A stretch of 36,403 nt of DNA from assembly GCA_001579985.1 (NCBI GenBank), contig LRSR01014179.1:3373-39775 (forward strand), written 5' to 3'. Made by a program: the position numbers and the translations under genes. The notes under the pieces are model-generated. The model was not told the DNA's origin. It did not search any database and saw only the letters and a list, made by a program, of their open reading frames with translations. The stretch comes from Hypsibius dujardini. Lineage: Eukaryota; Tardigrada; Eutardigrada; Parachela; Hypsibiidae. Each line of letters opens with the position of its first letter. The stretch's first letter is position 1. This document shows positions 18,347 to 32,357 of the stretch, piece by piece.

Positions 18347-21300
18347 ATGTATAAACTCCTGGCCAAGGCCTCCGAATTCCTGGCACCCAATTTAAAACCG
18401 GAAGAGGAACTGTTCCTGCAATGGCACAACCTGGTGAAGGAGTTGAAACGCTTGAACGGCAACGACCCCGTCTCCGTGGAAGACACAGACATTCCTCTAC
18501 GACTGCGTACGTAGATTGATTGATTGAGTGGTTGACTGACACGATGACCGATTTGGGGCCCGTTGGTCGTTCACTGATTTCCTCGATTGATTGATGAGTT
18601 GTTGATTTGGTGATTGCCTAGCCATGTGATTGCTTGATTGATGTTTTGATTTGTTTGCTTAAAGTTTAAATTTTTTTTTTCTAGAATGGGTTTTTAATTT
18701 GATTCAGCAAGACTCGGCGCATCTCGATAGCCTCCACTCGGCGGATTCAACCGAAGGAACCATTCACGGAATTGGACCGTGTCTGGAGTTTGCAATGCGA
18801 TATAAAATTTTCGACTGGCTTGTCGCGTTGGCGAAAGAAGACAATCCCGCGGGCTTCAAAAGTTACGTTCTCTTTTTCCTCACCAATTTCGTCCGCGCGC
18901 CCTCCGCGGTCTCGCTGCTCTCCAAGTCGTTCATTTATAAGCCGCTCGCGCGGTTGGTGGCGTACTGCGGGGATACACGATGCTCGCCATGGGATCGAGA
19001 AGAAATGGCCTTTTTACAGGTAAAGTTTTCCACATGTTCAAATTCACAGCGGGGCTGGCTGGTAGGTTGATTGATTGGTTGTGTGTTGTTTGTGTGTGGA
19101 TAAAATACCGCGTTGGAGATGCGTTGATTGATCGATTGACTGAGTTGTGGAGTGACCGAATTTATGTCAACTGGTCGTTCAGATTGATTGATTGATTGAT
19201 TGATTGATTAATTGATTGATTAATTGATTGATTGATTGATTGATTGATGGATGGATGGATTGATTGATTGATTGATAGATTGATGAATTGATAGATTGAT
19301 AGATTGATTGATGGATTGATTGATTTTGTGACTTTCATTCCTTCAGCACGAACATTTCGTTGGAAAGAATGCTATGGAACCGCGCCCCCAGGGAATCGTA
19401 ACTTCTAGGCGGTGTTTTTGAAATCGCATAGTCTTGTAGCAAAGAAATATCGATAACCCCAGTGGAAACTTAGTATAGAATATTTGCCTGTTTTTCATGT
19501 TATAGAGTGTGGTGGATGCCATTGAGAAGGATCCATGCCTTGCCAATCTCTTCCTCAAGAGCAGCTTGCACGATCCAGCCGATAAGCTGGATGCGGATTT
19601 AAAGTCATTGGTGCTGCCTCAGAATCCATTCCTGGCGAATCACCAGGAAGAGAAGAGCACTGGTGTCAATGGCGCCAGTGTCCAGAGCAGCGGCACGAAC
19701 GGGGCTGAAGAAGCTTGTACGGTCATTTAATACCTCATTTCCTATCTCAAGTCAGTCTTTGTGTCCATTTGTCTATCTGTCTGTCTGTCTGTTTATCTGT
19801 TTGTTTGTCTGCCTATTTATCTGGCTGTTTGTCAGTTTGTCAGCCTGCCTGCCTGCTTATCTGTCTGACTGTTCCTCCCTCTTTGCCTCTCGCTCATATG
19901 TCGATCTGCCTGCCTGCTTTTCTGACTGTCTGTTTGTCGGCTGTCTGCTTGTTTTATCTGCCTGTCTGTCAGTTTGTCTGTCTGGCTGGCTGTCTGACTG
20001 TTTCTTCCTCTTGTCTAAATGTCGACGTGCCTGTCTGTTCCCGTATCTGCTTGTCTTGTCTGGTCTGTCTGTCTTTTTTTTTCTGTGTCTGTCTGTCTAT
20101 CCAAGTACCGGCCTGCCAATCTGTCTGTCTGCCTGGCTGTGATGTCCCTTTTACTTGAAATAATGGTGGCAATGCATGTCGTTTTCTTGACTTGTTCTGC
20201 TTTCGTTTCAGCCGAACAATCTCACACGAAAGAAAAGTTCACCTTCCCCCTCCTTAACTCCCTCCTGCGAATGGCCTTAAATCCCGATCCCCTCGTTTCC
20301 AGCCAGGCCCGCCAAGCCGTCATCCGCGTCCTGCACTCCCGCGAACCGGTCGTCTCTGCCACCATCGCCGATGCGACCTCCGCAGCCGCCTCACTCACAG
20401 GCATCCTCACTGGACACCTTCACAAACTCTACATGTCCATTCCCTCCACCACTGAAGCCAGCAGCGTGCTCCTGCACAATGCTGCCGGTGATCTGGAGCA
20501 CGTTGTGCGCAGCTACACCCAATGGGTGACGTTTGTCGATCAAATTGCCGGCGTCGCGGACTCTGCGGTCACGGACGCGCTGCAAAGTGCGCTGAAATCC
20601 GACATGACTTCCGGCGGTCCTGGCTTCTCAGAAGACTGGCTCAGCAGCTCCCCGGAAAAAAACAGCCTCGCCTTGGCGGCCATCATTCGCACGTACAAAA
20701 CCGCAGAGTCGACGGCCGTGCTGTCGGTGTTGTCGGACGTAATTTTGGACGGCCGAATCTTTGGAAAGTTTCTGCAGCTGATTTCCGAGACAGATCTGAT
20801 GGTGATGGCGTTTGATCTGCTGGATGTGATGATTCAGAAGCCGAGTTACCACTTCGTGGAGGAGGCCTTTCTGCTGTACCTGGAGAGTCGGATGTACATT
20901 AGGAAGGAGCAGCGGATGCAGGATATTGCTTGGGCCACGTCCGATTTGGCCGAGGCGGCGGATCGGGCGGCGATGTTTCGCGATTTGTTCCCCACGGCCG
21001 CGAAGTCGTGTACCGCGACGGAGGAGGAACGGGACTGTGAGAGCTATATGAGAGAGTCTCATTATTCGGTATGAAATTGGTGCTCCGTCTGTTGGAGTTT
21101 GAAATTCGTCTGTCTTTCGTATGTCTGTATGTTTGTCTGTCTGTCTGTCTTGTCTGTTCCTCTATCTGTCTGTCTGTTTTCTTATCCTTTCGTATGTCTG
21201 TATGTTTGTCTTTCTGTCTCTCTTGTCTGTGCGTCTATTTGTTTTTCGGTTTTTCCTATCTATTTATATACCTATTTATCTGTCTGTCTGACTACCTGTC

Positions 21301-21703
21301 TGACGGCATGCCTGCCTATGTTTTTGTCTGTCTGCCTATATGCCTGTCTGTTTGCCCAGCTATATCTTTAGCCTGCACTTTTTGAATGTTGTTTTTTCGG
21401 TTCAGACGGACTGCATGCGGTTTAACGTTTTCTGTGTCTGATGTCTGAATTTCTTTTCGCCTTCCACTTTCGTTGCCTGAGCAATGTTTACCACGTTTGA
21501 TCAATCTTCGTCATTGCAGATGACACGGATCGTTCAGCGATGCAAGGATCTGAAGTGGCCGGCCGTAGGACCGCTTAAGTCATGCAACGTCCTTCTGGCC
21601 GAGGAATCGTCCTTCTTCGACGGACAGGCGTTCAACGAAGGCCCCGTCCTGCGACTCCTCTTCTCTCACTTGAACAACCTACTCAGCCAGGTAAGGAAAG
21701 ACC

Positions 21704-21752
<49 letters not shown>

Positions 21753-21788
21753 GGACGGGCAAGCAGGCGGGCAGACAGACAACAGACA

Positions 21789-21821
<33 letters not shown>

Positions 21822-22268
21822 TAGACAGATAGACAGACAAACAGGGAGAAAGGGAGACAGACAGACAGACAGACATACACATATTTTCCCTTTATTATCG
21901 CTTTCTTATGTTAGCCGTACGTTCTCAATCTGCGCATCACCGGTATCCTCTCTAAGATTTGCCTGATTCCGCATCCCTGTCTGCGGGAGTACCTTCTCGA
22001 TCCGACCATTCCGTTGGCCGCTCAATGTTCTTCCCTATACCGGTGTCTGGTGAACTTGGTCCAGCAGATTGACAGCTCCTCCAAGAGCATTCCGGATTTT
22101 CAAGAGAAACTCGTGCAGACCCGGCAGGCCATTCGTAACGGTCAATGGCAAGAAAAATGTCAGGACGCTGAGGGGATTTTTCTGTGTGGCGTTATTACGG
22201 TCGAGGAGTTTTGCAAGGAGATTGCCGCGAGGGCGAGCGTCCGGTTCACCGACCCGTTAGATAAATGA
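18347..22268 (+). CDS. FHIP2: FHIP2-like protein (FAM160B / RAI16-like family)
   Basis: FHIP proteins form the FHF complex with FTS and Hook and link endosomal or early-secretory vesicles to dynein-dynactin. Exons are 18347-18506, 18685-19019, 19506-19716, 20212-21068, 21520-21690 and 21915-22268, total 2,088 nt and 695 aa, near the family's usual ~700-800 aa. Family-like blocks are PVSVEDTDIPLRLQ, GPCLEFAMRYKIFDWL and NPAGFKSYVLFFLTNF near the N-terminus, PYVLNLRITGIL near the C-terminus, and a helical-repeat central region. A Ser/Gly-rich linker (TGVNGASVQSSGTNG) sits at the exon 3/4 junction. Donor GTACGG at 19717 is weaker than usual but is needed for frame. Introns 2, 3, 4 and 5 carry simple repeats. 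FHIP2 is favoured over FHIP1 by resemblance of the N-terminal region; this is from memory of the family, not a search. Confidence 0.87.
19185..19325. repeat. (GATT)n tract in FHIP intron 2
   Basis: About 30 GATT units with GATG and AATT variants. Confidence 0.95.
19755..20140. repeat. degenerate (TGTC)n tract in FHIP intron 3
   Basis: A pyrimidine-rich array of CTGTCTGTTTGTCTGCC-type units fills most of the 495-nt intron. Confidence 0.92.
21107..21360. repeat. degenerate (TGTC)n tract in FHIP intron 4
   Basis: A GTCT-rich array begins about 40 nt after the donor at 21069. Confidence 0.92.
21703..21874. repeat. (GACA)n tract in FHIP intron 5
   Basis: Perfect ACAG units, then degenerate copies. 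The tract starts 12 nt after the donor at 21691. Confidence 0.95.
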
Positions 22269-22454
22269 CTTGAAATCTATTTTTCTCGTACCGCAGTGCT
22301 TCTTTTAATTTTGCATGTTCTTTATTTCGGTAAGTGACCAACGTTGTTACGTAAATCTAACTTCTAATGACATTGATCACGGGCTAATTCCGGTTCACTA
22401 TTAGTCAGCAAAACTAGCAGGCAAACGGTAGCCAGAGAGCCAGACAGACACTTT

Positions 22455-22488
<34 letters not shown>

Positions 22489-22839
22489 AAGACAGGCAGG
22501 CAGACAGGCAGGCGGACAGGCGAACAGACAGACAGACAGACAGACAGACAGGCGGACAAGCCAACAGATAGGTAGACAGACAGACAAATGGCAGATAGTC
22601 AGCAGTTGAAGGATTTCAGATATACACGTCATCTTCTGTAAACTTAAATCTGCACTGACTGGTTCCCGGCCCTGGAGTGGCGTGACCCACATGCAGGTCA
22701 ACATTTTCCAAGAACGTCAAGTCCGAAGTGATGCCTTCCGAACTCCTCAATATAGAAGCTATCTTACCTGAAGATACTCCCTTTTCAGACACTGAATACA
22801 TACCACCAAACAGCTTTGTGTTGAATCGATTTCACATCA
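22269..22839. other. intergenic spacer between FHIP and the aspartic protease
   Basis: No gene is recognised. A (GACA)n/(GGCA)n tract occupies 22440-22590. No canonical AATAAA was found close to the FHIP stop. Confidence 0.6.
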
Positions 22840-22847
22840 CTTATCAG
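22840..22847 (-). promoter_or_regulatory. GATA-type site (CTGATAAG) upstream of the aspartic protease
   Basis: CTTATCAG on the plus strand reads CTGATAAG on the minus strand, matching the classic extended GATA-factor motif. It lies 194 bp before the start codon. Confidence 0.45.
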
Positions 22848-22889
22848 GACCTTCAGTCGGGGGACGCCCATCACCATGCGGTCCGTCGC

Positions 22890-22895
22890 GATAAG
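22890..22895 (+). promoter_or_regulatory. second GATA-type site (GATAAG)
   Basis: A GATAAG core lies 145 bp before the start codon and 50 bp from the first site. Paired GATA sites are common in promoters of gut digestive enzymes, but a six-base match can be chance. Confidence 0.4.
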
Positions 22896-22948
22896 ACCGG
22901 CTGATTTTGACTCAGCTCTGAGCTTTCCACCTTGCCCTGTAGAACCTC

Positions 22949-22957
22949 GTATATTAA
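22949..22957 (+). promoter_or_regulatory. TATA-like element (GTATATTAA)
   Basis: A TATA-like box 84-92 bp before the start codon of the aspartic protease. Transcription would begin near 22980, giving a ~60-nt 5' UTR. Confidence 0.45.
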
Positions 22958-23040
22958 GACGCGGCCGGTCTTGTGAAAGTATTGTCTCTGTACTAAAGTA
23001 TTTCCAACGGTTTTAAGACGCTCACAATTTCGGTCGCAAC

Positions 23041-23238
23041 ATGAGGGCTGTTTCGATTGCCGTGCTGTTTTGCCTGGTGGCTGTGGCCGTGGGATCCGTC
23101 CGACATGTTCGACATGCCCGAAACTCCCGAAACAACGGGTTCAGTGCGTCCGGTTCTGCACTTCCAAGGTAAGACACGCATGCAGCCAGACAGGAGACAT
23201 TCAGACCGACAGGCAGACACACAAACAGACAGACACAT

Positions 23239-23303
<65 letters not shown>

Positions 23304-26106
23304 GGAGAGACAAGCAGGCGACTGACAGACAAACAAACGGAGAGACAAGCAGGCGACTGACAGACAAATAGGGTCGGCTCGATCGACTCAGGCAGATGTT
23401 GTCTGCCCTTCACTCTAGTGTTGACAGTCTTTCTGGTCGCTTTACAGAATGAGCCTGCAGAAGGGACCCTCGGTCCGCAGTGCTCTCTACAGCACCCGCC
23501 ACAGTATGAGCGTCTTCGCCGAAGCTCAGGCCAAGGCTCTGGATGAAATCCGCGCTGCTCGCCGTAGCCACTCGGTCAGCGACCCTCAGCCGGAACCCCT
23601 TTCCAACTATGCCGATGTAAGTCTTCGACTCAATGACCGTACTTGTTCATTCTTCATCGCATTTCTCCGCCCTGCGCAGGCCCAATACTACGGAGCCATC
23701 ACCCTCGGAACTCCCCCGCAAAACTTCACAGTCATCTTCGACACTGGTGAGCCATTCAAACTGCGTGAACGTGCGAGCTTAGTGTTAAGAACTTGTTGGC
23801 CCATTTCCGGTTAGGTTCGTCGAACCTGTGGGTGCCCTCGAAGAAATGCTCGGACATTGCTTGCCGTAAGTCTTCCTATCTTCTCTGTAACGGTCTCTGA
23901 TACATGTGGTGAGATTCATCCTTTCACCAGTTTTGCACGACGAATACGACAGCAGTGCCTCCAGCACCTACGTCAAGAACGGAACGGTAACTAACACTCA
24001 TCTGGAAGTGATTTTGAGTGAACAAAAATGAAGACTGTTCGTTTTTGTTAAAAGGCGTTCAAAATCCAATATGGATCCGGAGCCGTGGCTGGATTCCTCA
24101 GCGTTGACAGCCTCGGAGTTGCTGGCATCACCGTCAAGTCCCAGACATTTGCGGAGGTCACAACCGAGCCTATCCTGCCGTTCGCCTTTGCCAAATTTGA
24201 CGGTAGAGTCAGTTTGCACAAACATGTCTTGATCGATGTTTGCGGACCTTATGCTAAATGGTATGATCATTTCAGGTATCCTCGGTATGGCTTACCCTGA
24301 GTACTCCGTGGATGGCGTGGAACCTGTCTTCAACAACATGATTGACCAGGTGCGCGCTGTCTGTCTGTCTGTCTGTCTGTCTGTCTGCCTGTCTGTCTGC
24401 CTGTCTGCCTGTCTGTCTGTCTGTCTGTCTGTCTTTTTCTCCCACTCCAAACTCGTAGTATGAAACACTGTCTCCATTATAGAAACTGGTGCCCCAACCC
24501 GTCTTCTCCTTCTACCTTAGCCGGTATGCAACAGTGCATTACATCACCTTATTGTGGAACAAATAATAACTGATTGCTCTCAGGTAATCTAACTTCGCTA
24601 CTGTTTTGCAGGAACGCCAACGCGTCGGTCGGTGGCGAACTGATTTTCGGTGGCAGCGACCCCAATTACTATGTTCCTCCCTTCACCTACGTTCCAGTTG
24701 ACAAGGTGAGACGGCAAAGTCCCATGGGCTTCCTTGCGCGGTGTCTTCTCTGCTCACATGATGCAAACGGTTGTTCATAACTTGATATCTTATCGTGCGC
24801 ATTCTACAGAAAGGATACTGGCAGTTCAAAATGGACGGGTACGTGCACGTTGATAGCAACAGCAGTTCGTCATGATTATTCAGACAGCGATTTGGGGGGG
24901 ACGATCTCTCTAACCGATCACCGATTACTTGCAGAATCAACATTGCTGGACAGAACTCCAGCTATTGCGCTGGCGGATGTGAGGCCGCGGCTGACACCGG
25001 TGAGTGGTACTACAAAAACTGCCTCGGTGACCGGACAGTGACCGGACTCGGTGACCGGACACCGCGCTCGACTGTATTTTAGAGACGTATGCATGTGTCT
25101 TCGCAGGTACCTCTCTGATCGCTGGACCGACTGCGGAGATCCAGAAACTGGCCGCTCAAGTTGGCGCCACTGCCTCTACTGGCGGTGAATACACCGTTGA
25201 CTGCAGGTTCGTTAGTCATGCACTACCCATACAGGGGTCTTTTGTGGTCTGGGCAACATTGATGGTTCGACGGTTGCAGCAAAATTGCCTCGCTGCCCGA
25301 TATCGCCCTGGTCATCGGAGGCACTCCTTTCGTGCTGAAGGGAAACGACTACGTCCTCCAGGTAAATTTGCTTGGCGCTCTCGACCGTACGTTCGACTCG
25401 GCCCGAGAACGAACAGTGTACCTAGTTAATTGCCGGTCAACAGCTGTCCCCTTCTGTGTTTCAGTCCTCTGGTACTTGCATCTTCGGATTCCTCGGCATT
25501 GACATCCCCGCACCGTTCGGGTAAGCGGCTATGCTTAGGCTCCTAGGTCTATGCTTGGGGTCCTAGTTTCATGCTAAGGGTCCTAGCTCTATGCTCAGGG
25601 TTCTAGTTCTATGCTTGGGGTCCTAGTTCTATGCGTGGGGTCCTAGTTTCATGCTAAGGGTCCTAGCTCTATGCTCAGGGTCCTAGCTCTATGCTCAGGG
25701 TCCTAGTTCCATGTTAAGGATCCTAGTTCTATGCTTGGGGTCCTAGCTCTATGCTTGGGGTCCTAGCTCTATGCTTGGGGTCCTAGTTCCATGCTTGGAG
25801 TCCTAGTCCTATGCTTGGGGTCCTAGGTCTATGCTTGGAGTCCTAGTTCTATGCTTGGGGTCCTAGTTCCATGCTTGGAGTCCTAGTCCTATGCTTAGGG
25901 TCCTAGTTCTATGCTTGGGGTCCTAGTTTGTTCACCGGTTCACCGGTTCCGCTGGGAAAAGCGACATTCAAAGCAATTCTAACCTGAACCGTCTCCGTGT
26001 CACTAGACCTATCTGGATTGTCGGAGACGTCTTCATCGGACGCTACTACACCGAGTTCGACTACGGCATGAACCGGATCGGGTTCGCCCCCACCAAGAAC
26101 GCATAA
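23041..26106 (+). CDS. pepsin/cathepsin D-like aspartic protease (A1 family)
   Basis: Secreted or lysosomal aspartic endopeptidase made as a preproenzyme. Fifteen exons: 23041-23168, 23448-23616, 23680-23746, 23815-23865, 23931-23986, 24055-24202, 24276-24349, 24483-24523, 24612-24705, 24810-24838, 24935-24999, 25107-25206, 25280-25361, 25465-25520 and 26007-26106. They total 1,260 nt and 419 aa with all phases consistent. A signal peptide ([15 protein letters not shown]) and a basic propeptide precede [16 protein letters not shown]. Catalytic Asp residues are D120 ([11 protein letters not shown]) and D306 ([11 protein letters not shown]), and the flap is [11 protein letters not shown]. Cysteines in [14 protein letters not shown] and near [10 protein letters not shown] / GTCIFGF suit three disulfides. 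Both active-site motifs are split by phase-1 introns. Introns 1, 7 and 14 hold repeats. Gut expression is suggested by the upstream GATA sites (inference). Confidence 0.97.
23208..23368. repeat. (GACA)n tract in aspartic protease intron 1
   Basis: GACA units plus two copies of AAACGGAGAGACAAGCAGGC near 23300 and 23335, about 40 nt after the donor. Confidence 0.95.
24357..24435. repeat. (TGTC)n tract in aspartic protease intron 7
   Basis: Nearly perfect GTCT units starting 7 nt after the donor at 24350. Confidence 0.95.
25530..25928. repeat. 20-bp minisatellite in aspartic protease intron 14
   Basis: About 20 head-to-tail copies of TATGCTTGGGGTCCTAGTTC. Variants are interspersed (CTTAGG, CTCAGG, CTAAGG at one site and TCT, TCC, TTC at another). 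Confidence 0.96.
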
Positions 26107-26323
26107 ATCCGTTGGAACGATCCGCGGAAGTTTTACGCTGAATTTTAGCTCAAAAATCTGTCGAGCATTCCGAGTGATCTGTCTAGCATTCCGCGTGAGG
26201 GTCACGTTCTAGTCAATGTTCAGTCAGTCACACACTTTTACGAGCAATCCTTTCGCTGGAAAACATTCTGACCGTTCAACACCGAGAAATACAAAAAAAA
26301 TACTCATCATCAGTCCGAGACTT

Positions 26324-26329
26324 TTTATT
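26324..26329 (-). promoter_or_regulatory. polyadenylation signal AATAAA overlapping the RING gene stop
   Basis: The last codons read GAG GAA TAA AAA, so AATAAA overlaps the stop itself. If used, cleavage would leave a 3' UTR of only about 10-30 nt. Confidence 0.55.
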
Positions 26330-29300
26330 CCTCACGCAATTGTATCGTCTCGACGGTCGTTCTGTTAAATATCGCCCGACACACCGGACAGCGATGCCCG
26401 AAATCGGACCAAGGGTCGAAACAGCACGGATGAAAGGTGTGCCCACAAATGGGCAGCCTCCTGAGGAGTCTGTCACGATGACTCCCCTCGAAGCACAACC
26501 CACAGGGCTCTTTTTGCCGCCTCCTCGCTTGTCCCACATCGACGGCGCTCTTGTGAAACGTCAACGACTCGCACCGGCTCAGCGCTCCGTGCTCTTGTTG
26601 ATTCCTAACGGTAATGACCGCGAAAGCGATCCGCGCCGCGATCTGCAGGCAGTTATGCGCGACGTCCTTGTAGCCGCAGCTTTCGTGCAACACGAAGAGC
26701 GCGTCATTGAGGGCCCACAGGTTGACGAGGGTCAGGGAGACGGCCAGCACTCCGGTCATGATGGTGCGGAAGAGGACGGTGCCCTTCTCGAGGTTTTGGC
26801 GGGATGTCGCCGAGTCGAGACCCTGAAAGACGCAGGTGGTGGTGATCTCCATCAGGGTGATGAGGAGGTTGTAAAAGAGCCAGACGCCGGATGTGTGGCT
26901 GATGGTGTCCGCGAAGCACTGCGACACGCTGGGAGCGTTGATGTTGAGGTAATAGGTGACGAGGTAAGAGTAGAGAAAGTAGCCCAGCATGGCGATGACG
27001 CCACCGATCGCGTGTAGCCATTTCTGGACGGAGCATCTACAAAAGCGAAGATATATGAGTACTTTCTAAGAAGTTCTGCTCATTCCTTGTTCCTTCAATC
27101 AATCAGTCGATCGCTGCCAAGTTGGTCTTAAATTTCAACCAATCACGACACAGTGAATCCGATTGAACAGTCAACCGATGACTGGAAGGGGTGGGACTTA
27201 ACTGTCCCTTGAGATCGGGGGGAATACGGTACGAGGTAAAACTTTTAATTCGGCTAGGGGGCGCAAGTGTCGCACTTCTCACTAGAAGAATGAACGCACC
27301 TGCTGTCAACTGCAAGATGTGCCTGTGTGTGTCTGCCAAGAGTGTGTAGATTGTAAGGTGTGCTAGTCTGCCTGAGCTGAACCTTACCTCGTACGCTTTC
27401 CCGTGATTTGTAAGAAACACTTACGCGCAGGTGCGTCTTGCGGTGTGTCCGACAATCTGAATCATCTTTCCACACAACGGAATGTGACCGAGCATCACCG
27501 CGTTGATCGTCAGCCTGACGTGCTGGGCCGGATTGAGCTTCCACGGGAAGCAACTCCACCGGATGAGCTGTACCGTGTCGAAAGAGCCGTGCAGCACGTT
27601 ACTCTTCGGGATCGCGTCGCCGCTGCACGCGAACAGAGCGGCAAAGGACGTCAACATCGTCCCGGTCAGCAGGCAGCAGAAATACACAGTCGCGGTGGCC
27701 GCCACGAAGCTGCCCGACAGTTCCTGCGCCATAAAGTGCCAATACGTATCCCGATCGACCGGATCGACGTTACCCCATGCCACCGAGATCAGCGCCACCT
27801 TCAGTAACCAATAAATACACCAGGCGGAGTGCAGCTGATCCGACGGTACGGACCGCCATCCGAAATCCCGAATCATGACGGTGTGTGATCCAGTTACATT
27901 GACCCTTACCATCCAGGCAATATTCTGCACGGAGAACTCCCTAAACGCAACGCAATGTCCATTCGCTTAATGTACCAACTAACGTGTTAAAAAACCAACT
28001 AACGTGTTGAAAACTAACTTGTTAGATTACCTCAAGGCCGTGCGAATGGTACCGACCAATCGGCTCAGCACCACCAATCCCATATCCATATTGATGCCCA
28101 CGTAGACCAAGGCATCCGCCATGCCGAGGGAATACTTCACCCGGACATAGGTCGTCTCATCGATGTGCGGCTGCAGTCTGACCATGAGGGTGTAGAGGAA
28201 CGGTGTGATTTGTATGAGTTGAAGGGCGCGACGCGGGACAAAGGGTCGCTGGAGCTGGCTGACACTGTAGACCGACTGCTCGGGGTCGAGGATGCGGATC
28301 TGCCCGAGGTAGTGGCGGTAGTGACCGAGGAGGATGTGGAGGGCCCCGGCGATGGCCAGCGGGATGTAGGCGTTGTGGGTGGTGAAGGCGTGGTTGCTGA
28401 GGTAGCCCAGGACCTGAACGAGGAGGAACAGCTCGAGGGCCACGCCGTTGAACCACATTTGGCGGGTGTTGAGGAAGTGCACCATCCACCAGGCGAACAC
28501 AAAGCCTGCAACGAAAGACAGTCAAACGATTTACAGTCAGACAGTAAAGGCATATGAATGACAGACAGGCAACGAGGCAACGAGGCAGACACAATCAGAC
28601 GAGGTCCAATGTGCTGCAACAGACGAGCCTAACTTTACAGGCAAACACAGACAAGCAGACCGTCAGGTCAGACAACACTCAGGCGCACTTGGAAATCCAG
28701 ACAGACAATACAAAAATCATCCCGTAGACATGTGAATTACAGACAGTCAGCGTCACGAATTAGTTTAAGACAGTTAGATGCCTTCGAGAGGCCGCTCTAC
28801 ATGCGACTCAGTCTGCCAGACAACTCTACAATAGGTACACTTAGGAATCATAGATATCAAACTGGCGGTGGGCGGGGCCAAATCATACAAGGAAACGTTG
28901 TACATATAGAGTCGACGAAACTTGTCGCACAACCGATGATCTTTATTACGCACGCGAACAATTTGTGCATATTTGTCTGTGAAGAAGTTTTTGGGCTCAC
29001 CGATGCCAGTAACGGTGAAGCGAACATCCTGGTAGCTGGAGAGATAGTCATAATCCGCCCCAAAGAGAAAATCAATCAAACTAGTGAAGTTGTTGATGAG
29101 AAACCACTTGGGACCGGCCAGCAGGTCCGCTAGAAGAAGGAATAAGGCTCGATGGACTATAGATGCCACAATACGACTAACCCGAAATGCAAGCATGATT
29201 TATTGAAGGGATTCACTGCAGATTATTGCTATCTGGCATGCGAGCATAAGCGTCCCTGGCGCCACGCGCCGCCAGGGTTGCGGGCTGTGAGGCCGACGCC

Positions 29301-29382
29301 CTTCATTGACCGCGCACAAAAGGTTACCGGTGTTCATAACTGCTTCGTTGTTTAGAGCATTTCCATAACGACTACTGCCCAT
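26325..29382 (-). CDS. multi-pass membrane RING-H2 E3 ubiquitin ligase, TRC8/RNF145-like
   Basis: Probable ER-type membrane E3 ligase. Minus-strand exons are 29382-29328, 29129-29001, 28505-28031, 27940-27425 and 27036-26325 (1,887 nt, 628 aa, all phases consistent). Roughly ten to eleven hydrophobic segments span most of the length, such as ALELFLLVQVLGYL, SFVAATATVYFCCLLTG and GVIAMLGYFLYSYLV. The C-terminal RING-H2 occupies about residues 570-611 with spacing C-x2-C-x15-C-x-H-x2-H-x2-C-x10-C-x2-C (CGLC, LPICGHTFHPCC, CPVC). Length and architecture resemble TRC8/RNF139 and RNF145 (about 660 aa), which control sterol pathway and ER protein turnover. Here only 17 residues follow the RING, so the long C-terminal tail of those proteins is absent. 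The first exon is the least certain. Family identity is inferred from architecture. Confidence 0.8.
27096..27232 (+). mobile_element. dispersed ~130-bp repeat, copy 1, in RING gene intron 4
   Basis: About 90% identical to 33061-33190 in the same orientation. Shared blocks include AAATTTCAACCAATCACG, CAGTGAATCCGATTGAACAG and TAACTGTCCCTTGAGAT. It is non-coding. Confidence 0.85.
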
Positions 29383-29506
29383 TGTCCAGACATACCTAAC
29401 GTGACCGCTGTATGCTTGTCTATCTCTCCGTTTGTCTGTCTGTCTGTCTGTCTATCTGTCTGTCTACGTGTCTGTCTGTCTGTCTGTCTACCTGTCTGTC
29501 TGTCTA

Positions 29507-29541
<35 letters not shown>

Positions 29542-29867
29542 ATGCATCTATCAGCCTGCCTTATTTGATTAAAGTGAGTATGCAGCATTTATTTCATTCG
29601 TTTCATTGCTTCGCGATTCGTTTGTTGTCTATCACTGGAGACAAATACGATTTAGTTAGTCATATCTCGAGTTGCAAAAATTACATTTCTGCTTTTGCTA
29701 AAGCTGATTCTGTTTCCGTTGGACGTTGGCGATGTTTGGAAATCGCTAATTTGGCTGCTGTTATGCAAACTTTAACTATAATAAAAATGCGGGAGTTGGA
29801 TTCCTTTCGGTGTTGATGATGATCCGATAATAAAACACATTGTAATATAATGGTCTAAGCGCGGTTC
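29383..29867. other. short intergenic spacer
   Basis: It holds a (GTCT)n tract at 29425-29542, then AT-rich sequence with no recognised gene. A minus-strand AATAAA at about 29588-29593 is the nearest canonical polyA signal for beta-tubulin, though far from its stop. Confidence 0.6.
29425..29542. repeat. (GTCT)n tract
   Basis: GTCT units with CTACCTGT and CTACGTGT interruptions, upstream of the RING gene. Confidence 0.95.

Positions 29868-32357
<2,490 letters not shown>

Noticed and set aside
20222-21062. Overlapping frames on both strands inside FHIP exon 4
   Set aside because: They are shadows of the long coding exon on the plus strand.
26340-27017. 225-aa plus-strand frame
   Set aside because: It lies antisense to the last exon of the RING gene, whose minus-strand frame has the RING motif and membrane segments.
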